From the NCBI GenBank assembly GCA_963777565.1, contig CAVZQZ010000008.1, forward strand, positions 243,369 through 307,368: DNA of 64,000 nucleotides, written 5' to 3'. The notes below the pieces were generated by a model. The model made no database searches, was not told the origin of the DNA, and was given only the letters and a program-made list of their open reading frames with translations. Of the stretch, positions 51,258 to 60,184 are shown piece after piece. The DNA is from CALMEC01 sp963777565. Lineage in GTDB: Bacteria > Actinomycetota > Thermoleophilia > Miltoncostaeales > Miltoncostaeaceae. The translations under genes and the position numbers were made by a program. Position 1 is the first letter of the stretch, and each line of letters starts with the position of its first letter.

Positions 51258-52589
51258 TCAGCGCTCGGTGTACTGCTCGACCGCGTAGCCTAGGAGGCCG
51301 CGCGCCTCCAGCCGCTCCGCAGGCGCGCGGAAGGTCACCTGGACCACGCCGGGGTGCCGGCCGATCTCGATCGCGCCGGCGATCGTCGCCCGGTTCTTGA
51401 CCTCGGGGACCGACATGTCGAGCAGCTCCGCCGCCCGCGCCAGCCCGTTGTCCGTGGCCGAGTTGAGGTCGGGGCCCGTGCCGATCACCGAGATCGGCAG
51501 CGACTCCTCGAGCGCGTCCATGCCGTGCCGGCGCGCGAGCGCCAGCGCCCGCTCGCGCTCGGCGCGGCTGAGCGGCCGAGCCAGGAACGGCAGGTCCTCC
51601 TCGAGCGGGAAGAGGATCGGGCCGTCGGTGCCCAGGCCCTTGAGGACCTCGACCTGCAGCGTGACGGTGCCGGACACGTCGCAGGTGTGGCCGGCGATCT
51701 CGCCGTCGCCCTGGAGCGCGTGCATGTCGCCGAGGTAGATACCGGCGCCGTCGAGCTTGACCGGGCAGACGAGGATCGCGCCCGCGCGCACGGCGTCGAT
51801 GTCCATGTGCCCGTCGGTCTTGTGGCGCTGCAGCTCCTGCGCGTCGAGGGCGTAGCGGTGCGGCGCCCCGACCAGGAACGAGCCGAAGTCGCCCGCGTTG
51901 TGGGAGTCGGGGATCGTCGTCGAGGGCGACGTGCCGATCTGGCCCATGAACGGGCGCAGCCGCGTGGCCAGCGCGACGATGTCGTGCGGCGCGAAGCCGA
52001 GGATGGGGTTCTGCACCGAGTTGTCGGGCAGCGCCGCGAAGCGCGCCGCCTCGCGGGCGAAGCCCTCGGCCGCCTCGCGCGGCACGGTGACGCCGAGCGA
52101 GCGCAGCTCGTCGAACGCCATCGTGTAGCCGTTGGTGAACGTGAACGGCGTGCAGTCCGCGCCGCAGCCCGCGCAGCGCACCGACTCCTGCCCGATGCCC
52201 TCGACGCGGGTCTCCGGCCACTCGGTCCCGCAGCCCGGGCAGACCGGCGCGCAGTACGGATCGCCGTTGAAGCGGCCCTCCATCGGCTGGTCGTTGCCCG
52301 ACGAGGTGGCCAGGGAGGTCACCTCGATGTCCTTGATGCGGATCACCACGGCATCTCCCGTCTTCGCGCCGTCCACGGCGACGGGCTGGCAGACCTCGTG
52401 GCCGCCGCGGATCGACGGCGTGATCATCGGCCCCCAGCAGCCGGGGGTCGAGTTCCACACGACGTGCCCGCCGTCGGCGACCGGGCCCAGCATCGGGACC
52501 TCCGGTCCGAGCAGGCCGTCGGTGAAGGTGTCGACGAGGACGGTCTGGCGGGCCTCGCCGGTTCGTGCGGGGGATTCCTGGATGGCCAT
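51258..52589 (-). CDS. Acetamidase/formamidase family protein
   Basis: A 443-residue amide hydrolase, ATG 52589 after AAAAGGAG. Features of the FmdA/AmdA family: HVVWNSTPGCWGPMITPSIRGGHE, DAVVIRIKDIEVTSLATSSG, CPGCGTEWPETRVEG, then CAGCGADCTPF, AFDELRSLGVTVPREAA, IPDSHNAGDFGSFLVGAPH, GDMHALQGDGEIAGHTCDVSGTVTLQVEVLKGL, and GTGPDLNSATDNGLARA. A four-cysteine pair (CPGC, CAGC) looks like a zinc ribbon insert. It hydrolyses formamide or short amides to ammonia (family). Coupled downstream of a MoaD-like gene. Confidence 0.92.
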   Translation of the reverse strand: MAIQESPARTGEARQTVLVDTFTDGLLGPEVPMLGPVADGGHVVWNSTPGCWGPMITPSIRGGHEVCQPVAVDGAKTGDAVVIRIKDIEVTSLATSSGNDQPMEGRFNGDPYCAPVCPGCGTEWPETRVEGIGQESVRCAGCGADCTPFTFTNGYTMAFDELRSLGVTVPREAAEGFAREAARFAALPDNSVQNPILGFAPHDIVALATRLRPFMGQIGTSPSTTIPDSHNAGDFGSFLVGAPHRYALDAQELQRHKTDGHMDIDAVRAGAILVCPVKLDGAGIYLGDMHALQGDGEIAGHTCDVSGTVTLQVEVLKGLGTDGPILFPLEEDLPFLARPLSRAERERALALARRHGMDALEESLPISVIGTGPDLNSATDNGLARAAELLDMSVPEVKNRATIAGAIEIGRHPGVVQVTFRAPAERLEARGLLGYAVEQYTER

Positions 52590-52627
52590 GAACGGGCTCC
52601 TTTTCAGTCGTGGCGGTCGTGCACCGG

Positions 52628-52873
52628 TCAGCCTCCCGAAACGGGGAGCAGCAGGGCGACCTCCTGGCGGTCCTCGAGGCGTCGGCGACGCTCAGCGTGC
52701 ACGCCCTCGATCACGGGCAGCGCGGAGCGCAGCGCCGGGGCCAGTTCCGGCTCGCTGTCGCGCAGGCGTGCGAGGAGATCGTCGACCGTCGCACCGTCGT
52801 CGAGCTCGAGCGTGAGCGCCGGCGCCGTGGAGAGCCGGGAGAGCCCCGCGCCGAGACGGACACGCACCTGCAC
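52628..52873 (-). CDS. MoaD/ThiS-family sulfur-carrier-like small protein
   Basis: An 81-residue protein, GTG 52873 after GAGGGC. VQVRVRLGAGLSRLSTAPAL, LELDDGATVDDLLARLRDSEPEL and RRRLEDRQEVALLLPVSGG end in GG, the hallmark of MoaD/ThiS carriers that receive a C-terminal thiocarboxylate. It lies 38 bp before the acetamidase gene on the same strand, so an operon is likely. No moaE, thiF or thiS partners are nearby; what it serves is unclear. Confidence 0.85.
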   Translation of the reverse strand: MQVRVRLGAGLSRLSTAPALTLELDDGATVDDLLARLRDSEPELAPALRSALPVIEGVHAERRRRLEDRQEVALLLPVSGG

Positions 52874-53099
52874 TGCTGCCCTCGCCCCCTTCAGGCTGTT
52901 GGGTGCCGCCCGCGCGGCGCGGAGTGAGCGTATCGCAGCCCGGACCGCCCCGGGGCACTTTCGCCTGCCGGCCTGGACGCTCGCGCCGGCCTGCTCATCC
53001 GCTACGGAGGGGAGTTCGTCGACGGGGTGTGGCCCGGGCGTCGGTCGTTCGTGGAAACCGTGGACCGCCAGCGCGTCCTGGACGTTACCGCGGGCCAGA

Positions 53100-53275
53100 T
53101 CTGCGCCACCGTCGGCCACAACTCCCGGCGCGTGGCGACGACCCGCTCGATCATCCGCCAGTCGATGCGCGTCAACTCCGCCACGACGCTCCTCGGAGCG
53201 GACAGAGCGAGGGACACGCACGTGTCCTCAAACGCCCTGGTGAAACGAGCGCCGGGCCGGAGGATGTCCCGCTCT
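53100..53275 (-). mobile_element. ISL3-type transposase fragment
   Basis: Reverse strand: ARFTRAFEDTCVSLALSAPRS then VVAELTRIDWRMIERVVA matches the ISL3 transposase segment before the DDE core (xRFTRxFEDxxxxLAxxxP, LxIDWxTVxxIxERVV). No terminal repeats were found and both ends are gone. Confidence 0.6.
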
Positions 53276-53299
53276 TCGTGGAACTTCGACGGCGGTCAG

Positions 53300-53560
53300 G
53301 CAGGGACGAGCGTCGCCACCTGTCGGTGGTCACGGAGGAGGCGAGATCGCGCTCGATCGCGAGGGACAGCTTGGCGAGCTGCTGGTAGCCGATGATCCGC
53401 CGGAACTGGCCTCGGCCTCCATCCCGGCGGCCGTCGAGCGCAGCCCATCTCGCCCGAATTGCCAGCGCTTCACGTTGCGGGCGGTGCGCCGCACGCATTC
53501 GATCATCGACTCGATCGCGTTGGTCGACGCGAGGGCCTGTCGCCACGCCCGGCCAACGTC
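53300..53560 (-). mobile_element. IS256-type transposase C-terminal fragment (frameshifted)
   Basis: Reverse strand: WRQALASTNAIESMIECVRRTARNVKRWQ and, in the neighbouring frame, GQFRRIIGYQQLAKLSLAIERDL. STNxIESxxxxVRxRxxxVKRW and FRRIxGYxxLxxL are the IS256-family C-terminal signature. The catalytic DDE region is missing. It joins the ISL3 piece directly. Confidence 0.7.
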
Positions 53561-53590
53561 CCACGACCCGTTCGGGAAGCCGGCTCTCGG

Positions 53591-53775
53591 GGATGGGCCG
53601 TGAAGGGCTCGAACCTTCGACCTTGGGATCAAGAGGCTTCTGATCGGGATCGGACTGTGCGGTCTGGTGTCGTTGCGTCCGTCCTGAACCGCACCCGAAG
53701 CGGTCGGCAGTGATGCGGGTGATGTCTCGTGCGGTCACGTCCCGAGGCGTTCGTTTGCAGAGCGGCTTGCAGAGG
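53591..53775 (-). repeat. tRNA-Lys 3'-half repeat (copy C)
   Basis: Reverse-strand CTCTTGA loop (anticodon CTT), T arm GAAGG-TTCGAGC-CCTTC and acceptor ACGGCCCA, then the common right flank GGACTGTGCGGTCTGGTGTC, GTTGCGTCCGTCCTGAACCG, GCGTTCGTTTGCAGAGCGGC. The left flank of copies B and D is absent here. Confidence 0.65.
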
Positions 53776-53876
53776 CGACGCACCTCGGGCGACCGGAAAC
53801 CAGCTTGCGAGGCTCCCTCGACACCTTGAGGTCGGGAACGGGCGCGCCCGCGACCCGTCTCCAATAGTCTCGGCGA

Positions 53877-55640
53877 GTGCCGCGGATCGAGGACTACGCG
53901 CTGATCGGCGACCTGCAGACGGCGGCGCTCGTCAGCCGCCAGGGCTCGATCGACTGGTGCTGCTTTCCCGCGCTTCGACTCGGGCGCCTGCTTCGCCGCC
54001 CTCCTCGGCGGGCCCGAGCACGGACGCTGGCTGCTCGCGCCCGCCGTGCGGCGTCCGCGCCGTCGACGCGACGCTACCGCCACGACACGCTGATCCTGGA
54101 GTCGGTCTACGAGACCGACGAGGGCGCGGTGCGGGCGATCGACTTCATGCCGCCGCGCGGCCAGGCGCCGGACATCGTGCGGATCGTCGAGGGCCTCGAC
54201 GGGGACGGTGCCGATGCGCTCCGAGCTCGTGATCCGCTTCGACTTCGGCCAGATCGTCCCCTGGGTGCGGCGCGTCGATCACGCCCGCGTCGCGATCGCC
54301 GGCCCGGACGCGCTCTGTCTTCGCACGCCGGTCGAGATGCACGGTGAGAACTTGACGACCGTCTCCGAGTTCGCGGTGCGCCCGGGCGAGCGGATCCCGT
54401 TCGTGCTGACCTGGTTCCCGTCCCACGAGCCTCTGCCCGCGGAGGTCGACGCCGGAGCAGGCGCTCACCGAGACGCGAGTCCTACTGGCTCGACTGGGCG
54501 AGCAGCGTGCGACCATCGGGGCGACTACCACGAGGAGATCCACCAGTCGCTGCTCGTGCTCAAGGCGCTGACGTACGCGCCGACGGGCGGGATCGTCGCC
54601 GCGCCGACCACGTCGCTGCCCGAGTACGATCGGCGGGCGTTCGCAACTGGGACTACCGCTTCTGCTGGCTGCGCGACGCGACGCTGACGCTGCTCGCGAT
54701 GCTGCACGCGGGCTACCGCGACGAGGCGTAGGCGTGGCGCCAGTGGCTCCTGCGCGCCGTCGCCGGAGACCCCGCCGACGTCCAGATCATGTACGGCATC
54801 GCCGGCGAGCGGCGGCTCGACGAGCGCGCGCTCGAGTGGCTGCCGGGCTTCGAAGGGTCGCGCGCCGGTGCGGGTCGGGAACGCCGCCTCCGAGCAGCTG
54901 CAGCTCGACGTCTACGGCGAGGTGCATCGACGCGCTCTACCAGACGCGCCTCCACGGGGCGCCGGCCGACGACAACGTCTGGTCGCTGGTGCGGAAGCTG
55001 CTCGAGTGGCTCGAGGAGGGCTGGCGCCGCGAGGACGCCGGTATCTGGGAGGTGCGCGGGCCCGGCCCGGCACTTCACCCACTCGAAGGTGATGGCCTGG
55101 GTCGCCTTCGACCGCGCCGTCCGCTCCCACGAGGAGTTCGGCCGCGAGGGGCCGGTCGAGCGCTGGCGCGAGCTCCGCGAACGAGATCCACGCCGAGGTG
55201 CTCGCCCGCGCGTGGAGCCGCCGAGAAGCGCGCGTTCGCGCAGTCCTACGACTCGGACGAGCTCGACGCGAGCGTGCTCCTGATGCCGCTCGTCGGCTTC
55301 CTCCCAGCGACGGACGAGCGCTTCGTCTCGACCGTCGAGGCGATCCGGCGCGAGCTCACGGTCGACGGGCTCGTGCTCCGCTACCGGTCTCACGAGCGAC
55401 GGCGAGGTCGACGGCCTGCCGGCCGGGGAGGGCGTCTTCCTTCCGTGCTCGTTCTGGCTCGCCGAGGTGCTCGCGCTCCAGGGCAAGGTCGACGAGGCGC
55501 GCGAGCTGTTCGAGCGGCTGCTCGACCTGCGCAACGACGTCGGGCTGCTCTCGGAGGAGTACGACCCCGACGCCGGCCGCCAGCTCGGGAACTTCCCGCA
55601 GGCCTTCACGCACCTCGCGCTCATCAACACCGCGCTGATC
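53877..55640 (+). pseudogene. Glycoside hydrolase family 15 (glucoamylase/trehalase) pseudogene
   Basis: MPRIEDYALIGDLQTAALVSRQGSIDWCCFP is the GH15 front; then RYRHDTLILESVYETDEGAVRAIDFMPPRG, FDFGQIVPWVRRVDH, PVEMHGENLTTVSEFAVRPGERIPF, SLLVLKALTYAPTGGIVAAPTTSLPE, NWDYRFCWLRDATLTLLAMLHAGY (catalytic WDYR-type region), VYGEV, KVMAWVAFDRAVRSHEEFG and EEYDPDAGRQLGNFPQAFTHLALINTAL. About eight or more frame changes occur, and a TAG at 54729-54731 splits GYRDEA from AWRQWLLRAVAG. Each piece stays recognisable, so the loss is recent or partly from sequence errors. Confidence 0.85.
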
Positions 55641-55973
55641 CTCAGTACCGGGCAAAGCCTCCGGCGGCATCCTGCGCACGCATCGGGAACCGATCCGTGA
55701 CGGCAAAGCTCGGCTGGGTGGAAGCCGACTCTACGTCGTGCGCACGGTCAACGAGCGGAGTCCGGGTCGTGGCTGGGCGCTCGGGCCGCGTGAGCGTCTT
55801 CTGCCCGTCCAGCGGCTCCGGCTGCCTCTGCCCGCGGCGCATCTCCGCGAGACCGGAGCCTTGTGGGATCGCAAGATCAGGGTGCCCGATCAGGGTGGCC
55901 CCCCGATGTCGGCGCGACGGGGCAGCGCAAAGCTCGGACGACACCACCACCTGAAAGAGAAGAGGTGAGAATC

Positions 55974-56789
55974 GTGTCGACGCCTAGCATCGCCGCGCAG
56001 CCGGCGTTTGCGTTTGCGCGTGGCGAGGAAGAAATTGATCGGTATGAAGCCGTAAGGCAGTGCTCGCTCGCCCAGATCCTTGCGATCTGGGCCGCCGCCG
56101 CTGTTCCGATGGCGGTGCTGGCGTGGCTCGTCGCACCGGCACTCGCGAACCGGCTTGCCGGAGCCGGGGACGTGCCCATGATGAAGGCGCTGCTCCTCTG
56201 CCTCACGGGCGGGCTGATCTGGCAGTTCGTGCTCGTCCTTGCCCTGGTAGGGCGGGAGCAGGGCAACCTCCGCTGGTCGACACTCCGTGGAGCGCTCTGG
56301 CTTCGTTCACCGCGAAGCCCCCGGAGCGGCCGGATCGGCGGCAGGCTCTGGCTGATCTTGATCCCGTTGATCGTCTTCTTCGCCGCGGAAGAACTGCTGC
56401 CGGTGTTTTCGCACGCGGGCAACCGCGATTTGGGCACGTTCCTCGACTCCGACGCCGGGCAGAGCTTCATGAGCGGGAACTGGGGCTGGTATGCCCTCAT
56501 CCTCGTCCTGTTCGTCTTCAACACCGTGCTCGGCGAGGAACTCCTCTTTCGCGGGTTCCTCCTGCCCCGTATGAACCGCGCCTTCGGACGTCGCGACTGG
56601 GTGGCCAACGGCGTTCTCTTCGCCGCCTACCACATGCACGTGCCGTGGATGATCCCGGCAACGCTCCTCTTCGACACGTTCGCGATTTCCTACCCGTCGA
56701 AGCGCTACCAGAGCGCCTGGATCGGGATCGCCGTACACAGCGCCCAGAGCGTGTTTCTTGGAGCGATCCTCCTGCCGCTCGTGCTCTGA
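55974..56789 (+). CDS. CPBP-family intramembrane metalloprotease
   Basis: A 271-residue membrane protein, GTG 55974 after AGAGGTGAG. About eight hydrophobic segments; the Abi/CPBP motif GEELLFRGFLLPRM (EExxxR) is at about 197, FAAYHMHVPW (His) at about 227, and SAWIGIAVHSAQSVFLG (His) near the C-terminus. Related proteins are Rce1-like CAAX proteases, and some give bacteriocin immunity. It is intact and sits between the GH15 wreck and the repeats. Confidence 0.9.
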   Translation: MSTPSIAAQPAFAFARGEEEIDRYEAVRQCSLAQILAIWAAAAVPMAVLAWLVAPALANRLAGAGDVPMMKALLLCLTGGLIWQFVLVLALVGREQGNLRWSTLRGALWLRSPRSPRSGRIGGRLWLILIPLIVFFAAEELLPVFSHAGNRDLGTFLDSDAGQSFMSGNWGWYALILVLFVFNTVLGEELLFRGFLLPRMNRAFGRRDWVANGVLFAAYHMHVPWMIPATLLFDTFAISYPSKRYQSAWIGIAVHSAQSVFLGAILLPLVL

Positions 56790-57093
56790 GACGCATCGGC
56801 ATGGCAGAAGCAGACCCAGCCGTGACGCAGGCCAAACTCCCGCGCGTGTTTCTCCCCCCCGGCCCCCACCCCGCGACTTTCGTCCTCGCCTCCGAGACGC
56901 CTGGCGAACTCCTCGACGATCAGGTCGATGCCGCTACGAATAGCGGCGGGCGGGTGCCCCGCTCGCCGCGTATCGTCCCGAGATGTCCTGAGGCGCACAT
57001 CGTGTCGTGCGCCGAGAAGGGCACCATCCATGAGAATGCCCACAAACACTCGCTTCTCGGGATGGTGGGGAACCGCTTGCAGGCGTGGCCTAT
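56790..57093. other. Gap with no recognised gene
   Basis: About 300 bp between the CPBP protease and the tRNA-Arg fragment, with only short composition-driven readings. Confidence 0.4.
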
Positions 57094-57138
57094 CGGTCTA
57101 CGAAACCGAAGGACAGGTTCGAATCCTGTCTGGCGCGT
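57094..57138 (+). repeat. tRNA-Arg (ACG) 3'-half fragment
   Basis: Anticodon stem CGGT-CTACGAA-ACCG (anticodon ACG), variable AAGG, T arm GACAGG-TTCGAAT-CCTGTC and acceptor strand TGGCGCG. The 5' half is replaced by unrelated GTGGGGAACCGCTTGCAGGC sequence. It is a second kind of tRNA-derived putative attachment site, on the opposite strand to the Lys copies. Confidence 0.7.
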
Positions 57139-57248
57139 ATGAAGAAAGCCCTGTTAGACCGGCATTACCGGTGAGCGGCAGGAAGCCGGGTGGAACGCGT
57201 ACACAGCATCGACACAACTTCGGTGCGCGGCCGCGAGGCGAGGTTGTC

Positions 57249-57266
57249 GGGGGGGGGGGGGGGGGG
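57249..57266 (+). repeat. G18 homopolymer
   Basis: Eighteen consecutive G residues, the longest run noticed in the window. It could form a quadruplex, be length-variable, or be an assembly artefact. No intact gene contains it. Confidence 0.9.
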
Positions 57267-57781
57267 CGTCTGGCGCTCTGAGTACCGTGGCTCGTGTGAG
57301 CATGGGTGCGGAGCCCCCGTCGGGAGTGAACGAGTACGCCGAGCTTGGCGTCGGTCTGCACCCGAGGAAGGCAGGTGTCGGACGACCCTGCGCACCTCAT
57401 CATCTACGGGCCGGATGGTGAGGAAGTCTTCTGGGAAAGTACGTGGATGAGGGAGGCGTGCAGCCGCCGTCGAAGTACGGCGCCAGGAATAGGGCCAGGG
57501 CTCCTGATCGGCTGAGTACCGTGCATCGGGTGGTGGATATGGGCACGGTGTCGGGGTGGGATATCGCCGGTGTCATCGCCTCGATTGGTGCGGCGGTTGG
57601 AACGCTCCTTGCGGTGGGTGCCCTCTCCCGTGGATCGAGGTCATCCGGCGACGGCGTGAAGTCCCTCGGCTCCGCCTACGCGATGGGCACGACCTGGCGA
57701 TGACGCAGACGTTCCGAGACGGCACTTTGCATGTCGGGGGAGGGAGCATGGGTCGGGGTGTCCGAAGTCGGGCACGACGAC
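57267..57781. other. Region with possible decayed small ORFs
   Basis: Contains VSGWDIAGVIASIGAAVGTLLAVGA after ATG 57540, a lone hydrophobic segment truncated after about 30 residues, and HLIIYGPDGEEVFWE in another frame near 57400. Neither makes a complete gene; both look like relics. Confidence 0.4.
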
Positions 57782-58096
57782 GTGGAATGGTGAGGGGTGT
57801 TGCGCACCTTTGTTGCCCAAACGGCGAAATGCCGAACCAGTCAAGAATCACAAGGTGGCCATTTGCAGGTCAAATACCGATGGGGCCGTCTGGGACTCGA
57901 ACCCAGGACCTTGGGGTTAAAAGGCTCCTGACCGGGGTATCGGACTGTGCCGTCTCGTGTCGTTGCGTCCGTCCTGAACGGCATCTGGAGCGATCGTCAT
58001 CGGTGTACGTGATGTCCCGTGCGGTTGCGTGATGCGGCGTTCGTTTGCACGGGCGTTTGCATCAGCGGCAGGCGTTGGATGCTGTCGCTGACGTCG
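57782..58096 (-). repeat. About 300-bp repeat with tRNA-Lys 3' half (copy D)
   Basis: Same structure and direction as copy B: GTTGCCCAAACGGCGAAATG, CCGAACCAGTCAAGAATCAC, then reverse-strand CTTTTAA (Lys TTT-like loop), CTGGG-TTCGAGT-CCCAG, ACGGCCCCA, and the right part with GATGCGGCGTTCGTTTGCAC, GGGCGTTTGCATCAGCGG. It closes the accessory region at the right. Two GTTTGCA heptamers lie 12 bp apart. Confidence 0.75.
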
Positions 58097-58730
58097 GCGG
58101 GTCCTCATCCGCGGAAGCCCAATCGAGCACCGTGGCGACCGATGCATGACGGGGTTGCGGGACTTCGGTCGGGCGGAAGATCAGCGAGATGGCTCTCGAC
58201 GGTGTCCTCCTACGGCTCCTTCCGCCAACGACTCCCTGCGACTTGCGTCGAGCGCCAGCATCTGCCTCACGGGCCGCCGCCCGATCTGAGATTGGAGAGT
58301 GCGCGCGAGGATCTCTCGCCGCTCCTCACTGCTCTTCCTCGAAGGGGGTCGTCCGATCCGCTCTGTCCTGAGAGCAGTACGCGCGCTCTCGATTTGACGG
58401 GGCGGCGTTTTGAGTTGCACTGCTGGCTCGACGCCTACCTGGGCGGGCTGGTGAGCCGTCGCAAGGGGCCCCGCCGTCCCCGAGTCGGTCGGCGGAACAC
58501 ATTGCTGCTTTGCGCTTCGCCCCGGCGGGGCCGCTGAGAGGTGTACAGTGTTTCCAAGAGACGCTCGAGTTCTTGCTTGTTCGGACCCCGGGTCCGGGCC
58601 GGGCCTGAGAAGAGCAGCGCCAGCCACCTTCTCCCGCCTCTCGACCGCCGCCTTCTTGGCAGGCAGATGCGGAGGGCCCCGTGGCCACCGACTCGTTCCC
58701 CGGACGGGGACATGACTCTCCGTCACCCGC
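58097..58730. other. Gap with no recognised gene
   Basis: About 630 bp between repeat copy D and the STAS gene. Readings on both strands are short, arginine-rich and unlike known families; GC-skewed codon pattern is absent. Confidence 0.4.
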
Positions 58731-59201
58731 ATGCGCGCCCTGAGGCTGCCGCAGGAGCCGACGGGCACCGCCGTCGCCCGCGCCCCGCGCACGGACGAGC
58801 CAGCGCAGCAGCATGGTTCCGCGCTGTCGGTGAACTGCGAGGAGCGGGAGGGTCTGATCGTCCTGAGCTTGACGGGCAACCTCGACATCTACACTGCGCC
58901 GGTATTCCAGGAGCACGTGAGGCGGTACGACCCGGCGGAGGTCCAGCTGGTGATCGACCTCGCTGGCGTCCAGCTGCTGGACTCCACCGGCCTGGGCGCG
59001 TTGGTGAGTCTCCGGAACCGCGCTCGCCGCGAAGGCGGGCGTCTCGGACTCGTCTGCCCAGACCACCGCCTGATGCGTCTGTTCTGGTTCACCGGGCTCC
59101 GCCCGGCCTTCGCCTTCGGCGACGACTTGGCGACGGTTCGCTCCGCGCTGGCCGCAGGAGCCGGAATGCGCATCAAGCCCGTCGGCGTTCGGGCACGCTG
59201 A
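58731..59201 (+). CDS. STAS-domain anti-sigma factor antagonist
   Basis: A 156-residue protein; the STAS domain spans about 32-140: LSVNCEEREGLIVLSLTGNLDIYTAPVFQEHV, VQLVIDLAGVQLLDSTGLGALVSLRNRARREG (phosphorylatable Ser in LLDSTGLGAL) and HRLMRLFWFTGLRPAFAF. Unphosphorylated antagonists release a sigma factor from an RsbW-type kinase; a candidate kinase is at 12828. The first 30 residues are a variable tail. Upstream region is large and without a gene, downstream genes may be cotranscribed. Confidence 0.92.
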   Translation: MRALRLPQEPTGTAVARAPRTDEPAQQHGSALSVNCEEREGLIVLSLTGNLDIYTAPVFQEHVRRYDPAEVQLVIDLAGVQLLDSTGLGALVSLRNRARREGGRLGLVCPDHRLMRLFWFTGLRPAFAFGDDLATVRSALAAGAGMRIKPVGVRAR

Positions 59202-59224
59202 TCATCTGGCCGAGAGGAGACATC

Positions 59225-59559
59225 ATGTCCATGCCGACCACCGACCGACCCCCGCGCAGCCGCGTCCTCCGCCCTGTGGCCTGCTCCTGATCAGCCGGGC
59301 GATTCTGCAGGACGCGGCGGCCGATGTCGCGCTGCTCGAGCAGCAGATGAGCGGGGCCGACGGCGATGCTGCGGTGATCCGCCACGGGGTCGCCGCGGTC
59401 GCGGTCCTGGATCGCGCCGGCCGTCTGCTCCAGACGCAGGGGGAGGTCATGCTGGACCAGCTCATCGACATGAACTTCTCCACTGGGGAGCGCGTGGAAC
59501 CGTCCCGGCCAACCGCTCCGGGGCGGCCGCACCCGCTCACGCTCGCAGGCCGGCCCTGA
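59225..59559 (+). pseudogene. Frameshifted small hypothetical protein downstream of the STAS gene
   Basis: ATG 59225 (AGAGGAGACATC upstream) gives MSMPTTDRPPRSRVLRPVAC then a stop; one missing G near 59277-59280 would lead on to GLLLISRAILQDAAADVALLEQQ, then MSGADGDAAVIRHGVAAVAVLDRAGRLLQTQGEVMLDQLIDMNFSTGERVEP in pieces, to a TGA overlapping the next start. About 110 residues, helical, no known family. The overlap TGATG with the next gene argues that this reading is real. Confidence 0.6.
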
Positions 59560-60068
59560 TGCCGTCGGCGTCCTCCTGGGACGTGGTGCTGCTCCGCCGC
59601 CCGACGGGCAGCGGTCGCGCGCGCGTGATGGGTCGCGTGAGATTCGAGGCCCCAGACGCCATTTGCGCGCGCCGAGCGGCCGAGGTCGCCCTCGCGGCGC
59701 GCTCAGGCTCCGAACCGGGTTGGTCGCTCGGCGTGCTCCGCTCGCTCACCCCGAACGCGGCCGGCACCTACCTTTACGTCGTGACCTTCGCGGCATGGGA
59801 GGCATGTGGGGAGCGCTTCACCCAGCGCGACGTCCACCGGCGCGATGTTTGGGCGACCGATGCCACCGGCGCTCGTCGCCGCGCCGTCGAGGAGGTGCAG
59901 GCCATGCCGGGCTACCTTCCTGCCTGGCGCGTCACGCAGGTAGTCCGGCAAGGAACCCCGCGCGAACCGGCGCACCGGCAGGGGAAGGCCGCAAGTGACC
60001 GCAACAGTGGCGCGCGTCGGCCCCGAGGTGGACCGCACTACGCCCGGAGACCAGGCGGGGTTTCGTGA
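59559..60068 (+). CDS. Hypothetical protein, coupled
   Basis: A 169-residue protein whose ATG overlaps the previous TGA. SWDVVLLRRPTGSGRARVMGRVRFEAPDAICARRAAEVALAAR, then GTYLYVVTFAAWEACGERFTQRDVHRRDVWATDATGA. The C-terminal 40 residues are basic and low complexity (QGKAASDRNSGARRPRGGPH). No family was recognised. Confidence 0.6.
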   Translation: MPSASSWDVVLLRRPTGSGRARVMGRVRFEAPDAICARRAAEVALAARSGSEPGWSLGVLRSLTPNAAGTYLYVVTFAAWEACGERFTQRDVHRRDVWATDATGARRRAVEEVQAMPGYLPAWRVTQVVRQGTPREPAHRQGKAASDRNSGARRPRGGPHYARRPGGVS

Positions 60069-60184
60069 CAGCCCAAGACCAGGGGGAGAGAAGGGGGTTG
60101 CGACCCGGCGCGGGTGAATTGTGCTCTGATCTCATGGATGGCGTTGAAGGACGCGATCGACACATACGAAGGGAGCCGGACGCG

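Noticed and set aside
52988..53095. Forward reading GLLIRYGGEFVDGVWPGRRSFVET
   Set aside because: Codon use looks coding, but it is short, without start or stop context and no family is recognised; left unassigned.
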